A DNA stretch of 64,000 nucleotides from Pithys albifrons albifrons (taxonomy: Eukaryota > Chordata > Aves > Passeriformes > Thamnophilidae): assembly GCF_047495875.1 (NCBI RefSeq), contig NC_092463.1:25099224-25163223 (forward strand). Reading direction: 5' to 3'. Positions within the stretch are counted from its first letter, which is position 1, and the number at the start of each line of letters is the position of its first letter. The notes below the pieces were generated by a model, which saw only the letters and a list, made by a program, of their open reading frames with translations, was not told the DNA's origin and did not search any database. The position numbers were made by a program, and so were the translations under genes. Shown here piece after piece: positions 38,071 through 49,900 of this stretch.

Positions 38071-38371
38071 ACTACAGCAATGCCACCCTTATGCCCGATC
38101 CCATCAGATCTTGGAAGCTGAGCAGAGTCAGCCCTGGTTAGTACTTGGATGGGAGAACTTCTGGGAATACCAGGGGCTGTAGGTTCTAGGCCTGAGGGAC
38201 TTCACTGTCACTATCCAAGCTCGCAGATGAACCTCAGAAGTTAAAGGGTGGGGCCAGTTTCTTGCACGCTGTGCCTCACCTAAAAAATCCACTGGGCAGG
38301 CTCGAAGGACATACCCACATGGGGAGAGCCCTTCCCAAAATCTTCCTTTGTGAAGCCTGGCCATGATGATG
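38071..38371 (+). mobile_element. 5S rRNA-headed SINE with RTE LINE body and tail
   Basis: About 300 bp in three parts. The head (38071 to ~38187) is a degraded 5S rRNA copy that keeps CCCGATC, GGAAGCTGAGCAGAGTCAG, GGTTAGTACTTGGATGGGAG and CTGGGAATACC. The middle (38191 to ~38320) aligns to the LINE leader at 17511-17650. It includes an identical 28-nt block (38264-38291 and 17592-17619) but lacks ~10 nt present in the LINE at ~17542. The tail (~38322-38371) aligns to the LINE end at ~21168-21218 and finishes in ATGATGATGAT. Target duplications of 16 bp flank it. A 5S head supplies an internal pol III promoter, and the tail would recruit the RTE enzyme. 5S-derived SINEs (SINE3 class) and RTE-derived SINE bodies (as in ruminant Bov-A) are both known designs. 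The copy looks old. Confidence 0.9.
38116..38155 (+). promoter_or_regulatory. 5S-type internal pol III control region in the SINE head
   Basis: The A-box equivalent AGCTGAGCAGAGTCAG (38116-38131) and the C-box equivalent around TACTTGGATGGGAGA are both still legible. The spacing is that of a 5S gene. Several substitutions in the A box make present activity doubtful. Confidence 0.6.
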
Positions 38372-38387
38372 ATAAAGGAACGGGGAA
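38372..38387. repeat. SINE target-site duplication, right copy
   Basis: ATAAAGGAACGGGGAA, one mismatch from 38055-38070, directly follows the ATG-repeat tail. Confidence 0.92.
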
Positions 38388-39907
38388 GTGTTCCACTAGT
38401 CCCGTGGTAAATAGTATGAGCATCACTGCTCTACGGAACTGCACCAAAAAGTAATTAACACTGTACTCATAACTGATTTTACAATTCATCAAATGAACCA
38501 AAAAACCCTCAAAAGGTTCATTCCAAACTTCATTTTTTTTGAGGAAAACCAACCAAAATTATTTCATTTCATTGACACTTTTGTACAAGAGTCACTTCAG
38601 GTGTATGCATGGGGAAAATAAAGGAATGAAATTCACCAAACTGTTAAAGGGAATGCTGTCTTTTGTAGTTAGTAATCATTTGACACTGAGAAAACTTCAC
38701 CAGAGAGGAGGAACTTTGAGTTGATCACAGGCTGAGGAGATCTAAACACAACTCTTACTGCCTAAATGAATGACCTAACCCCTAAGCATTTGGGCAGAAA
38801 GAAATGGTAGCCAGTCAGTCTCAGCTACTACATATTTTCTGATTGGTACGAAATACTGACTCAATCTCTAATAAAGATCAAAAGTCTGAAAGATCAGGCA
38901 CTCAACAAGGAAGCAAAACACCCAAGTACTCTAGGGAATATTTCATTGTATTTACTAAATAAAACAGCTCAAATGAGAGACAGCAAGAAACCATCTGATA
39001 ATAATACCCGAATACTTGTGGCTCTGCTGTTGTTCCTTGGAGGGGAAGTGCAGGTAAAGTTTAGATCCTGCACTGAATCCTGAATTGCATTTTCTGCTTG
39101 ACAAAAGGAAGACAAGGACCATTTCTGTAATTCTAGCCCAGAAAACATATTGCAACTTGCATAGTAAATGCCGCTTGTGATCACGGTGTATCTAAACATC
39201 AAAGCTTAAATTTTCCCATGAGCTTAGTTTTTACTGAAAGAAAAAAGGCTCACCTTAGTGATAACAACAATAAAATTGCATGAGAGTTAAAATACCACTA
39301 ATCAAAGGACTTGTGTAATAACAGTGACTAAATTACTATGTTGGAAAGGTGTGGGAGTTTTTCAGTATTATTAACTGTAGCTTTCTGAGGTCATTTTGAG
39401 AACCTGTCTTCTTTGAAAAACATTTATGTTCATGCAGTTATCTAAATCATATATCAAATTCAGCAATAATAATTTGAAGGTGCAACTACTAGTAAGGCAT
39501 ATGGTGGCTAGATTTTGATCTCTTATATCATTTGTCATGGGAATGGAAAATGCAATTTAATGGAAACAAATGTGTAATATTAAGTCTGAGGTCAATAAAG
39601 CTAATAGACAGTATATACTTAATGTCATTACTATGGAGAACATTGACCAGTAAATGGATTAAGAGCTATGCTATAAATAACCTTTATGCCACCATCTCAG
39701 CTCATCAATCATGGAAAATTCATAAGGGTACTAAGAAATCCGAGCATCTTTAGCTTCTTTTTTTGTTAACACAAATGATTTTCTGCACTGGGGAAATGTA
39801 GTAACCTAAAACAAAGCCAATTATTAATGTAGTAAAACTTGGAGGGGAAAGATTAGTTCAGACTGTAAAGCAGGTCAAGACCTAACTGGGAAATAATGAG
39901 AGCCATC
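38388..39907. other. Unique AT-rich sequence
   Basis: No gene or repeat family recognised. Confidence 0.55.
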
Positions 39908-40372
39908 TGTCATGGTTTAACCCCAACTGGCAGCTCAGCCCTGCACAGCCACTCACCCCCAGAGGGATGGGGGATAGAATCAGAAAAGCAAGAAAACTCA
40001 TGGGTTGAGGTAAACATAATTTAACAGGAAAAGCAAAAGCCACAAATACAAGCAAAGAAAAAGAAGGAAGTTATTCTCCACTTCTCACGAGCATGTAGGT
40101 ATTCAGCCATCCCCAGAAAAGGGGATGGCTCCAACACTTGTAATGGTGATTTGGGAAGACAAATGCCATCACTCCAAAGATAGCCCCTTCCTCCCTCTTG
40201 CCCCAGCTTTACATGCTGAGCATGATGCCATATGGCGTAGAATGGTCAGCTGGAGTCAGCTGTCCCTGCTGAGTCTCCTCCCAACCTCAGCCTCCTTGCT
40301 GGTGGGGTGGTACAAGAAGAAAAGGCCTTGAATCTGTGCAAGCACTGCTCAGCAATAACAAAAATATCTCTT
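39908..40372 (-). mobile_element. Avian ERVL-type LTR fragment, truncated
   Basis: The plus strand begins TGTCATGGTTTAACCCCAAC. It then follows the same family plan as 25761-26357: CATGGGTTGAGGTAAACATA, TACATGCTGAGCATGATGCC, GTCAGCTGTCCCTGCTGAGT and GCAAGCACTGCTCAGCAATAAC. It breaks off near ATATCTC (about 40372) without the ACCAGGACA end. The sense strand is minus, so the 5' portion of the LTR is missing. The intervening segment is more GC-rich than in the other copy, so it is a different subfamily. No associated viral genes. Confidence 0.85.
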
Positions 40373-41482
40373 GTTGGAGTTGTTTTGTTTTCTCTGTAAC
40401 AGTTTCATGTTAAATGGAAGAACAAGAACTCTAGTCCTGTCTTACCAGACAGATGCATCCTGCTTAGCTTACAAGGTCATGCCCACTCTTTCTACAGCTT
40501 ACTGAATACTAATTTTATGCAATATTTGATGACAATTCAGTAACTGGGACGAAGATTACCTCCTACATAATTGTCATGGATTGCAGCATTTCTTTCAGTG
40601 ATGACTGTCAGGATATTAAGCCTGTAATTCATAGAGATGAAGTACTTGAATCTACCTTCTGCATCTACATTAGTGCTACAAAGCTGCCTACCTTACCCAT
40701 TTTATGGGGGAGAGCTGAGCTCCTGGTGAAGCAGAAGTTTAAATTTAGCACAGAGACATCTAATTACTTCTGTGCTCGTCTCTGCAGCACTTTATATTGT
40801 GCAGGCTGAAGAACATCCTGCTCAGTTTGGTAGCTCCTATGAATTCTGTTCTTTAGTGTATGTAGGCCACAGAGGAAACAGATGACCAAACTTGCAAGAA
40901 CATGTTTTTTCCCAAAGAGCCATAATACCAAAGGATGTACAAAGCATGCATGTCTTTGTTCCTTCTCCATTTACTCTGGAAGTAGTTTCCAGAGTATTAG
41001 TTGCAACACTACTTCTCAACAGACGAGACACTGAACAGAATAATTATGGTTCTTTCAGTATAACCCTTTGAAGGCTCTTTTCTGCCTTGCTAATGCTAAA
41101 TTGGATTCTTTATCCCATTTACTCTTTTTCAGCTAACAAATCTAATAATGCTATCTGCACCTGTCTTTCCTTTTCCCTCTTGCTCTTCCCTCAGCTCTGC
41201 ACAAAAAAAAAAAGTCTGTTTTGAAGTGCCAGTGCCAGACGACTCGTCAAGTTGGCCCTGTTATTTTTCCACCTGACCTTTAGTCCTTACATCCCATTTT
41301 ACTCCTGTTTTTCATCAGTACCTGTTGTTTTTTAGATAAAAATAGAAGACTCAGTTAACAAAAGGTTTGGGTAAGTCCCTGAAACCTTGTGGTGTTTTAC
41401 TGTTCATGACTGCCCTCATATTTCTGACCTGTTCAGTTTGAACCCAGTGATTCAGACTCTTGCAATTGAGTCTAGTTGAAGG
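40373..41482. other. Unique sequence
   Basis: No gene or repeat recognised. There is a 12-nt A run near 41200. Confidence 0.5.
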
Positions 41483-42441
41483 CCTGTCACTAATGGAGTC
41501 CCCTGAGTTTCAATATGGGCCCCAGTATTGTTTAATTTATACATCAGTGGTTCAGATGAAGGGACAGATGCCTCTTCAGCAAGTTTGCTGATGACACAAA
41601 ACTGGGAGGAGTGGTCAATACCTCAGAGGGCCCTTCAGAAGGACCTCAATAGGTTGAAGGGATGGGCAGAGAAGAACTGTCTGAAATTCAGCAAAGGCAA
41701 TTGCAGGGTCCTGCACCTGGGGGTTATTCCCTGCACAGGATGGGAACTGACTTGCTGTAAAACTAGCTCTGCAGAGAAGGATCCAGGTGTAAAAGTTGTC
41801 CTTGAGGCCAGAAGGTCTACTCTATCCTGGGGTGCAGTACAAAGAGCACTGTCAGCCTGTTAAAGGAGGTGATCCTCCTCCTCCTCCACTCAGCCCTTGT
41901 GAGGCCTCAGAATGGTCTGTCCAGTTTTGAGCTCCCCAGTACAAGAAAGACATGGAGCTTCTGAAGCAGGTTCAGCAGAAATGGACATGGAGCTCCTGAA
42001 TTCAGTCTGACAGAGGTGATAAGGGGACTGAAGCATTTCTCTGATGAAGAAAGGCTGGTAGAATTGGGCCTGTTCAGCCTTGAGAAGAGACAACTGAAAG
42101 CAGACCTAACTCGTGTCTATAAGTATCTGAAGGGAGGGTGTCAAGAGGAAGGATCTGGGCTCTTCTTGGTGTTGCTGAACAATAGGACAAGAGGCAGTGG
42201 GTAGAAACTGATGCACAGAAGTTCCACCAGAACATGAGGAAGAACTTCTTTACAGTGAAGGTGACCATACACCGGAACAAATTGCCCAGGGAGGTTGTGG
42301 AGTCTCCCTCCCTGAAGATATTGAAGAATAGTCTGGACACAGTTCCCTGCCATGTGCTCTAGGATGACCCTGTTTGAGCAGGGACGTTGGACCAGATGGC
42401 CCACTGTGGACCATTACAACTTTTCCCATTCTGTGATTCTG
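41483..42441 (+). pseudogene. CR1 LINE 3' portion with end of reverse transcriptase
   Basis: It starts in the region encoding the RT palm (an AATGGAGTCCCCTGAGTTTC-like segment, the usual SGVPQG position). It continues through an AAGTTTGCTGATGACACAAA segment that encodes FADDTKLGG, so motif C is intact. Then come the QKDLNRLKGWAEKN and LKFSKGNCRVLHLG stretches. The 3' part runs through GAGCAGGGACGTTGGACCAG to ATTCTGTGATTCTGTGA at 42441, the CR1 terminus. Frameshifts separate FADD from the following open frame (41528-41863 reads in another frame over motif C). The 5' part of the element is absent, so it is a truncated, dead copy. Confidence 0.9.
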
Positions 42442-45400
42442 TGAATTGGTTTCAATCTTTGACTTCTCTGAAGCTAGTTGCATACCACACTCATTTACAG
42501 TAAAACATCATGATTTCTGTCCTACTCTAGGATCTCATGTGCCTATTGCACTTGGCTGGTTTGATTTGCAACCTACTAGGGAGTGTGGAGGAATGATCTC
42601 AGCACGTCTCCACATCCCAAGAAGTCAGTCCCAGCTTCAAACTCCCCCTGTCACGGGACTGACCCATTAACTCCTGTTTAAGAAAGAATGTATCTGACAT
42701 CTGTGATTTAGAATGTCTGGGGATTACAGTTTTTATTCTTGTCTTTGTCCTGGAAAGCACTATGCACAGAATCTAATTGCAACCTGAGTAAAAGAATAAA
42801 AAAGAAATCATTATTAACAACACAGGCTGCTCAGCATAAATTTTGAAAAATACCCAGGCGGAAACATACAACCTTGCCTAACACTGTTTCTGCTTTCAAA
42901 GAGGCCTTTAAATTGCCAATTTGTCTTGAGCAGAAAAAAATTAACACTGCTTTCCAGACAGCTATCCAGAAGTGGCTGTAGGCACTGTGGCTGGATATGC
43001 TATTGGTCTGCATTCCAAATAACTACTGTGTCTGGGAGGCAGAAGTCGAGAACAGGACAAATAGTGTGAGTCAGAAACACACTTGACACAGCCAGAATTT
43101 AAATACACTTAGTTTTTCTCCCCTTGGATTTAGGGTCATCTTTGGATAGTTTGTCCAATAAAAAATTTTCTCTTGCTTCAGGAGATGCTTTCCTAGGGAA
43201 GTAGGAGTATTCTGGAGGGAAAGGGTGTTTTTCTTCATAATTTTCACAGACTTGATCCATTTCAATTTTGCACATATTCATGATTACGTGGCATTTTTGC
43301 AAACATCTCCAGGAGAAAGGTTTGGAAAAGACTTATCTGACTTTTCTGGAACAGTCAAATATATACTGAAAAAAAAAGAAGTATGCTTTTCTACATATGA
43401 TAATAAGGATCATTCAAGTTGCTTGGCAAAGTACTGTGTGCATTGATCCAGCCCCATGCCTTTCCCACCATTAAAGACCAATGTGCTTTACCTTTTAATG
43501 TTTCTCATTCTTCACTAGCTGCTCTGCAACAGTACTACAAGAAAATAGAGAAAATCAATTCAGCTGAACATCAGGAACTTTTTACTTTATTTATTTTAAT
43601 AAGCATGATATCTTATTAATGAATATGATTTTATTTTATTTCACTGTCTTTAATAAATAATTTACCTCCATTAGTTTTTGGATTGGCCACACTACAAACT
43701 GCAAAAGAAGCCTCAGCTCACATTCTCCACTCCAGTTAAACTCATTTGCTAGCAGCTTGAACACTAGCTTAAAGATACAGTTTTGTAGTATCTTTTGTGT
43801 GTGTTGTGTGTTCAGATAGGTTATTGGTGAAGGCTGCTGTTAATAGCTTCCTTATTTCTTTACTGTGTTCAATAAATCAGTAATATTTGTCAAAAGGTGG
43901 CAAGTGCAAAATTCAGCTGAGAAGGTAGAGCTGTTCAAATTTGTACTTGGACAATGTGTTCAGGAACATGGGATGTTACACAAAGTATAACTTCTAGTAA
44001 TCAGTCAGGAGAACAAAACCTTTTTTTATGTTCAGATTAATTATGAGAAAGTGATTTGGTATAATGCAGAATATGTTACACTGAGATAGGAAGTATACCA
44101 CACGAAAATAAAGATTAGTCCTCTAACTGCTTTCATAGGCATTTTGGATTAATCTCTGTCCTCTGTAACATGTGCTGTGTGACCATGCATGTGAGCACAG
44201 TGATATATTTATAGGAGCATTATACAGTCCTTTCTGTTCAGTGGATTATTCATCTTGCCATATTTGCGTCTGTTGAAGTAAACCACATACAGTAACTCAG
44301 AATTACCTGTGTTAAAAATATTCTCTTAGAAGGCTTTTGTCAGTTTCACAATGGAAAAGTTCAAAAAATGGAAACATTACCACTTTTACAATGAGAACAC
44401 CAAAGGGAGGAGTTATATTCAAACTGATTTTTCTTTTAATCCTAGAAAACTAGTGAGCAGTGTTTGAAGAATTTAAGTATTTTCAGGATTAGATATATTT
44501 TAAATACATGTCAATACTGTGAGAAAGTCTAAGCATCTGATTAGCAAAGGGAGTTGCAAATGTTCAGAGTCTGTATGGAATTGATGCAGCAGACCTTCAT
44601 AATCTTGACATAGTTCAAAGACTAATAGGCAACATCTTGCTTTGGGGATTATTCTCAGTGGGGTAATTTCTGTCCCTTTTATAGAGTAACTCTACACTCC
44701 TGAAATGAAGCATTGGCAAAGTGCCAGCAGCTACAAGACAGAATTACTCTTACCATGTTTACATTTACTGCATGTTTCTCTTGGTCTTTCAGGATATTCT
44801 TACCATTTTTCCCAAAGCTGCTCTTCTCCCTTGCCTTCTATTACAATCCATGAGAATGGGTGTAAGATTCTTTTAAGTGGGTGAAGCTCCCATGAAGCTA
44901 AGATGGAAGGATTCCTCATTTTATGATCCAGTAAAGGGAGAGAAATAAACATATAAAGTCATAAACCAGTAAATAGTAAAACCTGAGCAGGTTAGTCTGA
45001 AGTCTGCAGTTTCAGGAAGGTGGAAAAGGAAAGAAAAATTGTATATTTGACAGAGCATTCAAGATGCGCTTTTGAGCTCTGTGGAAAAAAAAATAAAACA
45101 TTATGTGTTTTGGAAGAAGGCTGAACCCAATGTCTCAAACCAAATAGCTGGTTCTTTTGGCAATGATTTCTTAAATACATGGTAATATTTTTATCTCTGC
45201 TTCAGTCTTAAAGAAGAGTTTAGAAATCTTGAGAATTTCTCTCTTCCAAACTACACACTGTACTCCAGTTAAACAGATTTTAGGGAACTGCAGATGAAAG
45301 AAGAGTATCTATAATTCATGGGAGTGTCAGAGTATCCTCAGTGCTTTATGTCTTCTCAGCATTATAAATCATCTTCTAAGCATTACAGATAAAGTGTAAG

Positions 45401-46885
45401 TGGCTAAGTTGCAATAAATAGAAACAATGAAAAGAATGTTATCCTGAATGTACCTCCAGAGAAGCCACTAAGAAGGCCCTGCAGTTGAAATGAAGTATCG
45501 ACATACAATTTTCTAAGCACACCTGCAGTTTGACTTCATGTTAGTGGCATATTTACCATCAGATCTAGTACATACACCCATTCTGATGTCATTTGTGTTT
45601 TATCTCCCTCAAGAGTACTGTTACAGTCAATAAGTAAAAGTTATAGTATGTGACATTATTATCATTAACAATGAAATACGGAAAGAAAAAAATAATGTTA
45701 TTTATGCCAGTGTAGTGAACCATGCAGGGCCTGAAATGCCAGCACTGTGCTTTTACTTCCAGTCCCTTCAGCATTAATCTTCTTGTGGTTTCAGAGAAGA
45801 GCATACTCAAGAGTGAACAAAAATTATGTTCCTTCGAAGGAAAGAGCTGTATGTTCTCACTTCTCTCTTTAAAGATCAGCTTTGAACACAAATAGGCTAA
45901 CTTCAGATGATGCCATAATTTTGTATAGTACTTATAGGGCTATAGGGACATAACAGTTCTATCCCTCAGCAACATTTAGGATGAGACAGACATATTCAGA
46001 GTCATATTTTGTAATAAGTAATATGGAGTTTCTGAAATCCTTCTCTGCTCTCAGCATCCTGGAGTGACAGCCTCCTTGGCACTGAAATATGTGTCTTCCT
46101 GGGGACTCAGAGATAAGAGACAGACAGGGAGCCTGACTGTTCTCTTGTGTTCCCCAGCATCGCCAAAACCAGGTTTGTGGAGCACTTGGATTCCACCCAG
46201 TCACTATTTTCTGATGGAAAATAATTCAGATGGAAATATTTTAATGAGCTCCACTAGATATACAGAATTTTTGATATAAGAACCTTTTAATCCTACAATT
46301 CTTTTCAAGCTTGAGACTAAGGTGCCAGCAGCAGTGATATTGTGTAACTTTGTCAGCATTTGCTGAAAGCAAAGATTTTGCCTGCAGAATTACTTGTTCT
46401 TTAATTTGCTTAGCCTGACTGTGCTTGGGACAATATGCAAAAATCCAGTTCTACTGCTGACATTAATCTACTCCTGACACTTTGATCATTCTGTGACTGA
46501 AAAGCAGAAAGTTATTTGTTCAGGTCTGAGAGAAGGAATTAATAGTGTTATAGAAAAACTGGTATGATTCATACAGGGCCTGGTCCTGGTAGAGGCTAAA
46601 CACCCTGGGTTGCTAGTGATCTCTGATGGAGCCAGGAGATTTACAAATTCGTTATTCCACTGAGTTTCTCTTACTATAAGCTTTAAAATATACCTCCTTT
46701 AAACTCTAGCCATGATGCTATAGTAAAAAAGAAGAAAGATAGGAGAATTTTTAAATTGGGGTGTTGTGTTCTGCAGAAAATAAAAGGATTCCACCTTTAA
46801 AAGGCTGTCAACATATGCTAATATATGGTCCTAACACATGTCCTGAGCTTTCTCTTCTAGAATGGCAGTATTTTAACAAGCGGAT
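42442..46885. other. Unique AT-rich sequence, no supported gene
   Basis: Only short open frames without domains. No repeat family recognised. Confidence 0.55.
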
Positions 46886-46946
46886 AAGAGAAGGGGAGGG
46901 GGGAGGGGGGAAGAAAGAAAGAAAAAAAGAAGAAAAGAAAGAAAGG
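46886..46946. repeat. 61-nt polypurine tract with G-runs
   Basis: All-purine on the plus strand. It contains AAGGGGAGGGGGGAGGGGGG (46891-46910), then GAAA/GAAAA repeats. The three G-blocks of 4, 6 and 6 could form a G-quadruplex because a long block can supply two runs. Confidence 0.85.
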
Positions 46947-49900
46947 TAGAACAAAACCAATTTCAAAACTGTTCTTCTGAGCAGTGAAACAAGCACCTGG
47001 TGATTCCACCAGGTACAGTGTCAAGGGGGTTTCATGTTTGTTTGTTTCATTTTTCTAGACATTACTTACGGAACATTGGAACATACTCTGCTTTTCACTG
47101 TAGTGTATGGCCTGGTGCAGTGAAGGGCATGTTCATCTGCAACTACATTTAGTAATGCAGGGTCTGTCCCATGACAGGGGGTTTAGATATCTATTTGATT
47201 TAATTCTCTGAGAAATACATCATATGCTTTGGGGATATTTGTTCATGTCACACAATAAGGCTCACATGGTTTTTCAAAATATTATTGAAGTCTCTACACT
47301 AGATAAATAAATAAAATTGTGTCTTTAAAAATTTTTTGTCTCATAAACTTGAGTTACTCTTACTGAATGGGGCACTGAGTGATAAAAGCAAAGGAAGAGG
47401 AAGAAAACATCTTGCTGGTGTCTGCAGAATACCTCCTTTAGTGTCCAATGCATACCTATGAGCATGACTGGAGAAGGAATCCATTGCAACCAGGAACTGC
47501 TGAAGAAGTAGATTCTCCATTGCAAATCTTACCAAGATTTCAGTGTCCTCTGATTAAGGCAGCCAGAGTCTGAGCACATTGCTCCTTCATAATGAGTAGC
47601 AAGCTCAATCACATTAGGCTGTTGAGTAAAAAGCCAAAAAGACATGTCCATCTGCTGTGACCTGAGGAGGTGTTTCCCTCAATTTCTGATGCACTGTGTA
47701 TTTTAACATTCCAGCCATACAGATCTTCCCACCAGGCTTCAGCTGTTAAATAAAATTGCTTCTAATTAATGAGAATTACCAATTCCGCTAGCTCAGTATC
47801 AGCCTTGTAGCATGGGTAAACAATGAAGTGAAAAATGTCTTGCCTTCTTATTCCTTGCCACATCAGACCATAGTGTTTATGGCACATTGAGTTTAAACAT
47901 GTACTGTTTTTGCAATCTTTATTCCCCTAGTTCTTGTTACTACTTCTCTCACTACTTATTGAAGCTGATTTCTAGATGAGAAAACTAGGTTCCTAACAGT
48001 CCGTTAGGGAAACTGAAACCAATTCTTAGTGAAGTGTGACAAAGTTCAGTGCTCCACAGAGCTAAAACCTTCTGTTTTCACCTGTCAGCTGTCCACCCCC
48101 TCGCCTCCAAGATGTTCTATTCTCTGTTTTTCATAAAACCCAAAAGATCGCTTCTCTTTTCTTTTCTTGTCTTCTGTACCTCCCACACCTTTATTATTTA
48201 TGCTGTCCCACCTAATGTTTTTTATTCCCATGTGTATTTGCAGCAGGCCAGGACTTGCCTGACTGATCATTCCATCCAACATTACTGCTACATTTCTAGA
48301 CTGTTGCACCTTGGAAAACAGGAAATTTACTGTCCCATCTTCCTTCACAAATATTTTGGTATTTATTTTTATTCAGATTATGGACAGCATGTCTTTCCAT
48401 TTAAGACATCTTAAGAGGCTCTTTGTTCCTGTTTATTTCCCATAATAAAGGTATTTGTTGGTGAAGTCCTCCTTTTTTCTCATCAGGTGACTCAATAACT
48501 GTCTGATTTTGAGACAATATTATTGGTTGGGTTAAGCATACCTTAGTTACAGATCACTAGTCCACTGCCTCCATTTCCAGCCTCATCACTTCCCTTTCCA
48601 CCATGGCACTGCTTGCTAAACCTGCTTGCCAGAAAAGCAGTGCCTTAATTCTACACTAAGCTGAACTTGGCATTTCCAGGTCACATATCTTATCCTCCAG
48701 AATAGGAACAATTTGCACTTTGTGCATCATAAATCTCCCCAGCCTTTCAAGAGAATGGTGTAACACTGCAAAGTTACAGTAAGGGTTTCATTAACAATAA
48801 CATTAAGCACACAGCTTCCCAGCACCCTTTCCCTACCAGCATGGTTTCTGCATAATGTAAATACCAATGATGACCGTTTATGAGAAATCATATTTGCATG
48901 TATCCAGACTCTGACTGATTGAGACGTGCAGAGCAGTATCAGACAGACATTATTCATAATAATGCTTTAAGACACTGCTCCAAAACATTTGAATTAATGG
49001 GCCTTGTCAATCTTTGTCCTGTCTTGCAGAACACTGTGAAACTAAACAGCTCAAAGTGTTGTTTATTGCTGTTGGTGAAGCCACCTGGACAAACTGCGCT
49101 CAGAACAGAGGCTTTACATCTATTGCTGCTTTGCATGATCCTGCAGGCCACTGACTAGAAACACTTTACAGAAATAGGCTTAAAGAGTTATGGCTTTTCC
49201 TATTAGCCCTTGTGCCCTAAGGACATTAATAGATATGATCTCTTGACTGGAGTCTGGAAAACTCTGCTTTACCTGAAAAGATTTTGTTGGACACTTCTGT
49301 TAAAAAACTTAATTTTTACATTGCAATACATTAGTACATAAGCCATAATAAAATTAAACTGCAAAATATATATGAGTATGAGCTAAAACATGAAAATCTT
49401 AGTGTAATATTCCTGTACATTACAGCTCTAACATGAGTTTACTTCTTAATGCCTTTGCTTATATAAAGAGAACAATGACCAGAACAATTGACATTAGCAA
49501 TGGTCCTGTTGTGAAGTGGGGATCAGCTTGGATATAGAAATCACATAATACCAATTGCAAAAGAATCTTTACCTGTATTCCAGGATTTAAACATTTAATT
49601 AAAAACCTTCTCCAAAATCACCATGGTTATATCGCCAACCTTCACTAAATGGGTTTAAGAACTACATCCTTGGAGAAACAGGCCTAACTAAACAGAGGTA
49701 AGGCTAGTAGTAAGTGCTACTATTAGTGATAACCCAGCAGAGAGTAAAAACGAGTTTTAAGTATAACAAGAAGCTCTGGTATTAATTCTTCAAGATTCTT
49801 CAACTTTTTCAAACACAGTAACAAAACGTGTTGCACTTGTTTTCCATTCTAGCATCACAAATCTTTCAGCAAGCCTTGCACATGCAGGTTTTTAAACTCC

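Noticed and set aside
38071..38187. A functional 5S rRNA gene
   Set aside because: Internal deletions and many substitutions relative to 5S, fusion to LINE sequence, and flanking target duplications show that it is a SINE head.
48049..48414. 121-codon open frame as a gene
   Set aside because: No domain recognised and length expected by chance.
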